Source: Microbacterium thalassium (GTDB lineage: Bacteria; Actinomycetota; Actinomycetes; Actinomycetales; Microbacteriaceae). From it: DNA of 64,000 bases. The translations under genes were made by a program, and so were the position numbers. The stretch is from NCBI RefSeq assembly GCF_014208045.1, contig NZ_JACHML010000001.1, positions 1,488,001 through 1,552,000 on the forward strand. Reading direction: 5' to 3'. Shown here one piece after another: positions 63,706-64,000 of this stretch. The first letter of the stretch is position 1, and each line of letters begins with the position of its first letter. Below the pieces are notes generated by a model. That model made no database searches, was not told the origin of the DNA, and was given only the letters and a program-made list of their open reading frames with translations.

Positions 63706-64000
63706 TCATCGCTGCGTGCGTTCGAGGGCCCGTGCGCGGTCGCGGCGGGTCTTTGCCAGGCTCGCGACCGTCGCCACGGTGATCGTGGCCGCGATGAACA
63801 GCAGCGAGAACCAGATCGGGATCTCGGGCAGCCACTTCACGGGCTCGCCGCCGTTGATGAACGGCAGCTCGTTGACGTGGAGGGCGTGGATGAGCAGCTT
63901 CACGCCGATGAACGCGAGGATCACCGCGAGGCCCTGCCCCAGGTAGACCATCCGCTCGAGCAGGCCTCCGATCAGGAAGTACAGCTGGCGCAGGCCCATC
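63706..64000 (-). CDS. TerC/Alx-family membrane protein (5' end outside window)
   Basis: Only the C-terminal 97 codons are in the window. They read LRQLYFLIGGLLERMVYLGQGLAVILAFIGVKLLIHAL, then a loop PFINGG and a last helix with FSLLFIAATITVATVASLAK, characteristic of the C-terminal end of TerC/Alx proteins, which export manganese or other metals. The gene converges with glmM, with 34 bases between and no hairpin seen. Confidence 0.9.
   Translation of the reverse strand, partial: MGLRQLYFLIGGLLERMVYLGQGLAVILAFIGVKLLIHALHVNELPFINGGEPVKWLPEIPIWFSLLFIAATITVATVASLAKTRRDRARALERTQR

Overview
The window is high-GC DNA with GTG and TTG starts, ATGA/GTGA gene overlaps and apparent leaderless genes. 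Its right end carries rplM-rpsI-glmM followed by a terC-type gene. This gene content, the DUF222/HNH gene and the LLM monooxygenases point to an actinobacterium, most likely Microbacteriaceae (Microbacterium-like). No rRNA, tRNA, CRISPR array or prophage was recognised.

Region 1 (about 1-28000) is an exopolysaccharide/capsule locus of the Wzx/Wzy type. It has a chain-length regulator/BY-kinase and a matching low-molecular-weight tyrosine phosphatase, a WbaP-type initiating sugar transferase, a flippase, a polymerase-like membrane protein, at least eight glycosyltransferases, two hexapeptide acetyltransferases and two membrane acyltransferases. Precursor genes make GDP-L-fucose (gmd, fcl), UDP-glucuronate (ugd) and UDP-xylose (UXS). 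The middle (about 12-16.5 kb) has lower GC, holds a decayed IS256-family transposase and looks like the exchanged, strain-specific part.

Region 2 (28-34.4 kb) is miscellaneous: a CPBP protease, a dienelactone-hydrolase-like protein, an AbiE-like toxin-antitoxin remnant with a perfect palindromic operator, a deiminase-like enzyme, small unknown proteins and a VanZ-like protein.

Region 3 (34.4-58.4 kb) is a catabolic/redox island. One module has a class B flavin monooxygenase coupled to a 51-codon ORF, a divergent SDR, a polar amino-acid-type ABC transporter and a CGNR regulator. A second has an NtaA-type FMN monooxygenase with, nearby, a flavin reductase and an NADPH:FMN-reductase-like protein. 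A third is a tightly overlapping operon: GntR, aldehyde dehydrogenase, NtaA-type monooxygenase, split ThDP decarboxylase, GMC oxidoreductase and nucleoside deaminase, next to a divergent second deaminase and an adenosine-deaminase-like protein with an altered substrate motif. The substrate is unknown; this is the best candidate for an undescribed pathway. An MNT-HEPN pair with tandem operator repeats, a frameshifted HNH endonuclease, a minisatellite and a metallophosphoesterase lie inside this stretch.

Region 4 (58.5-64 kb) is core: an unusual 710-residue single-pass membrane protein, then rplM-rpsI behind a clear promoter, glmM, and the 3' end of a convergent terC-like gene.
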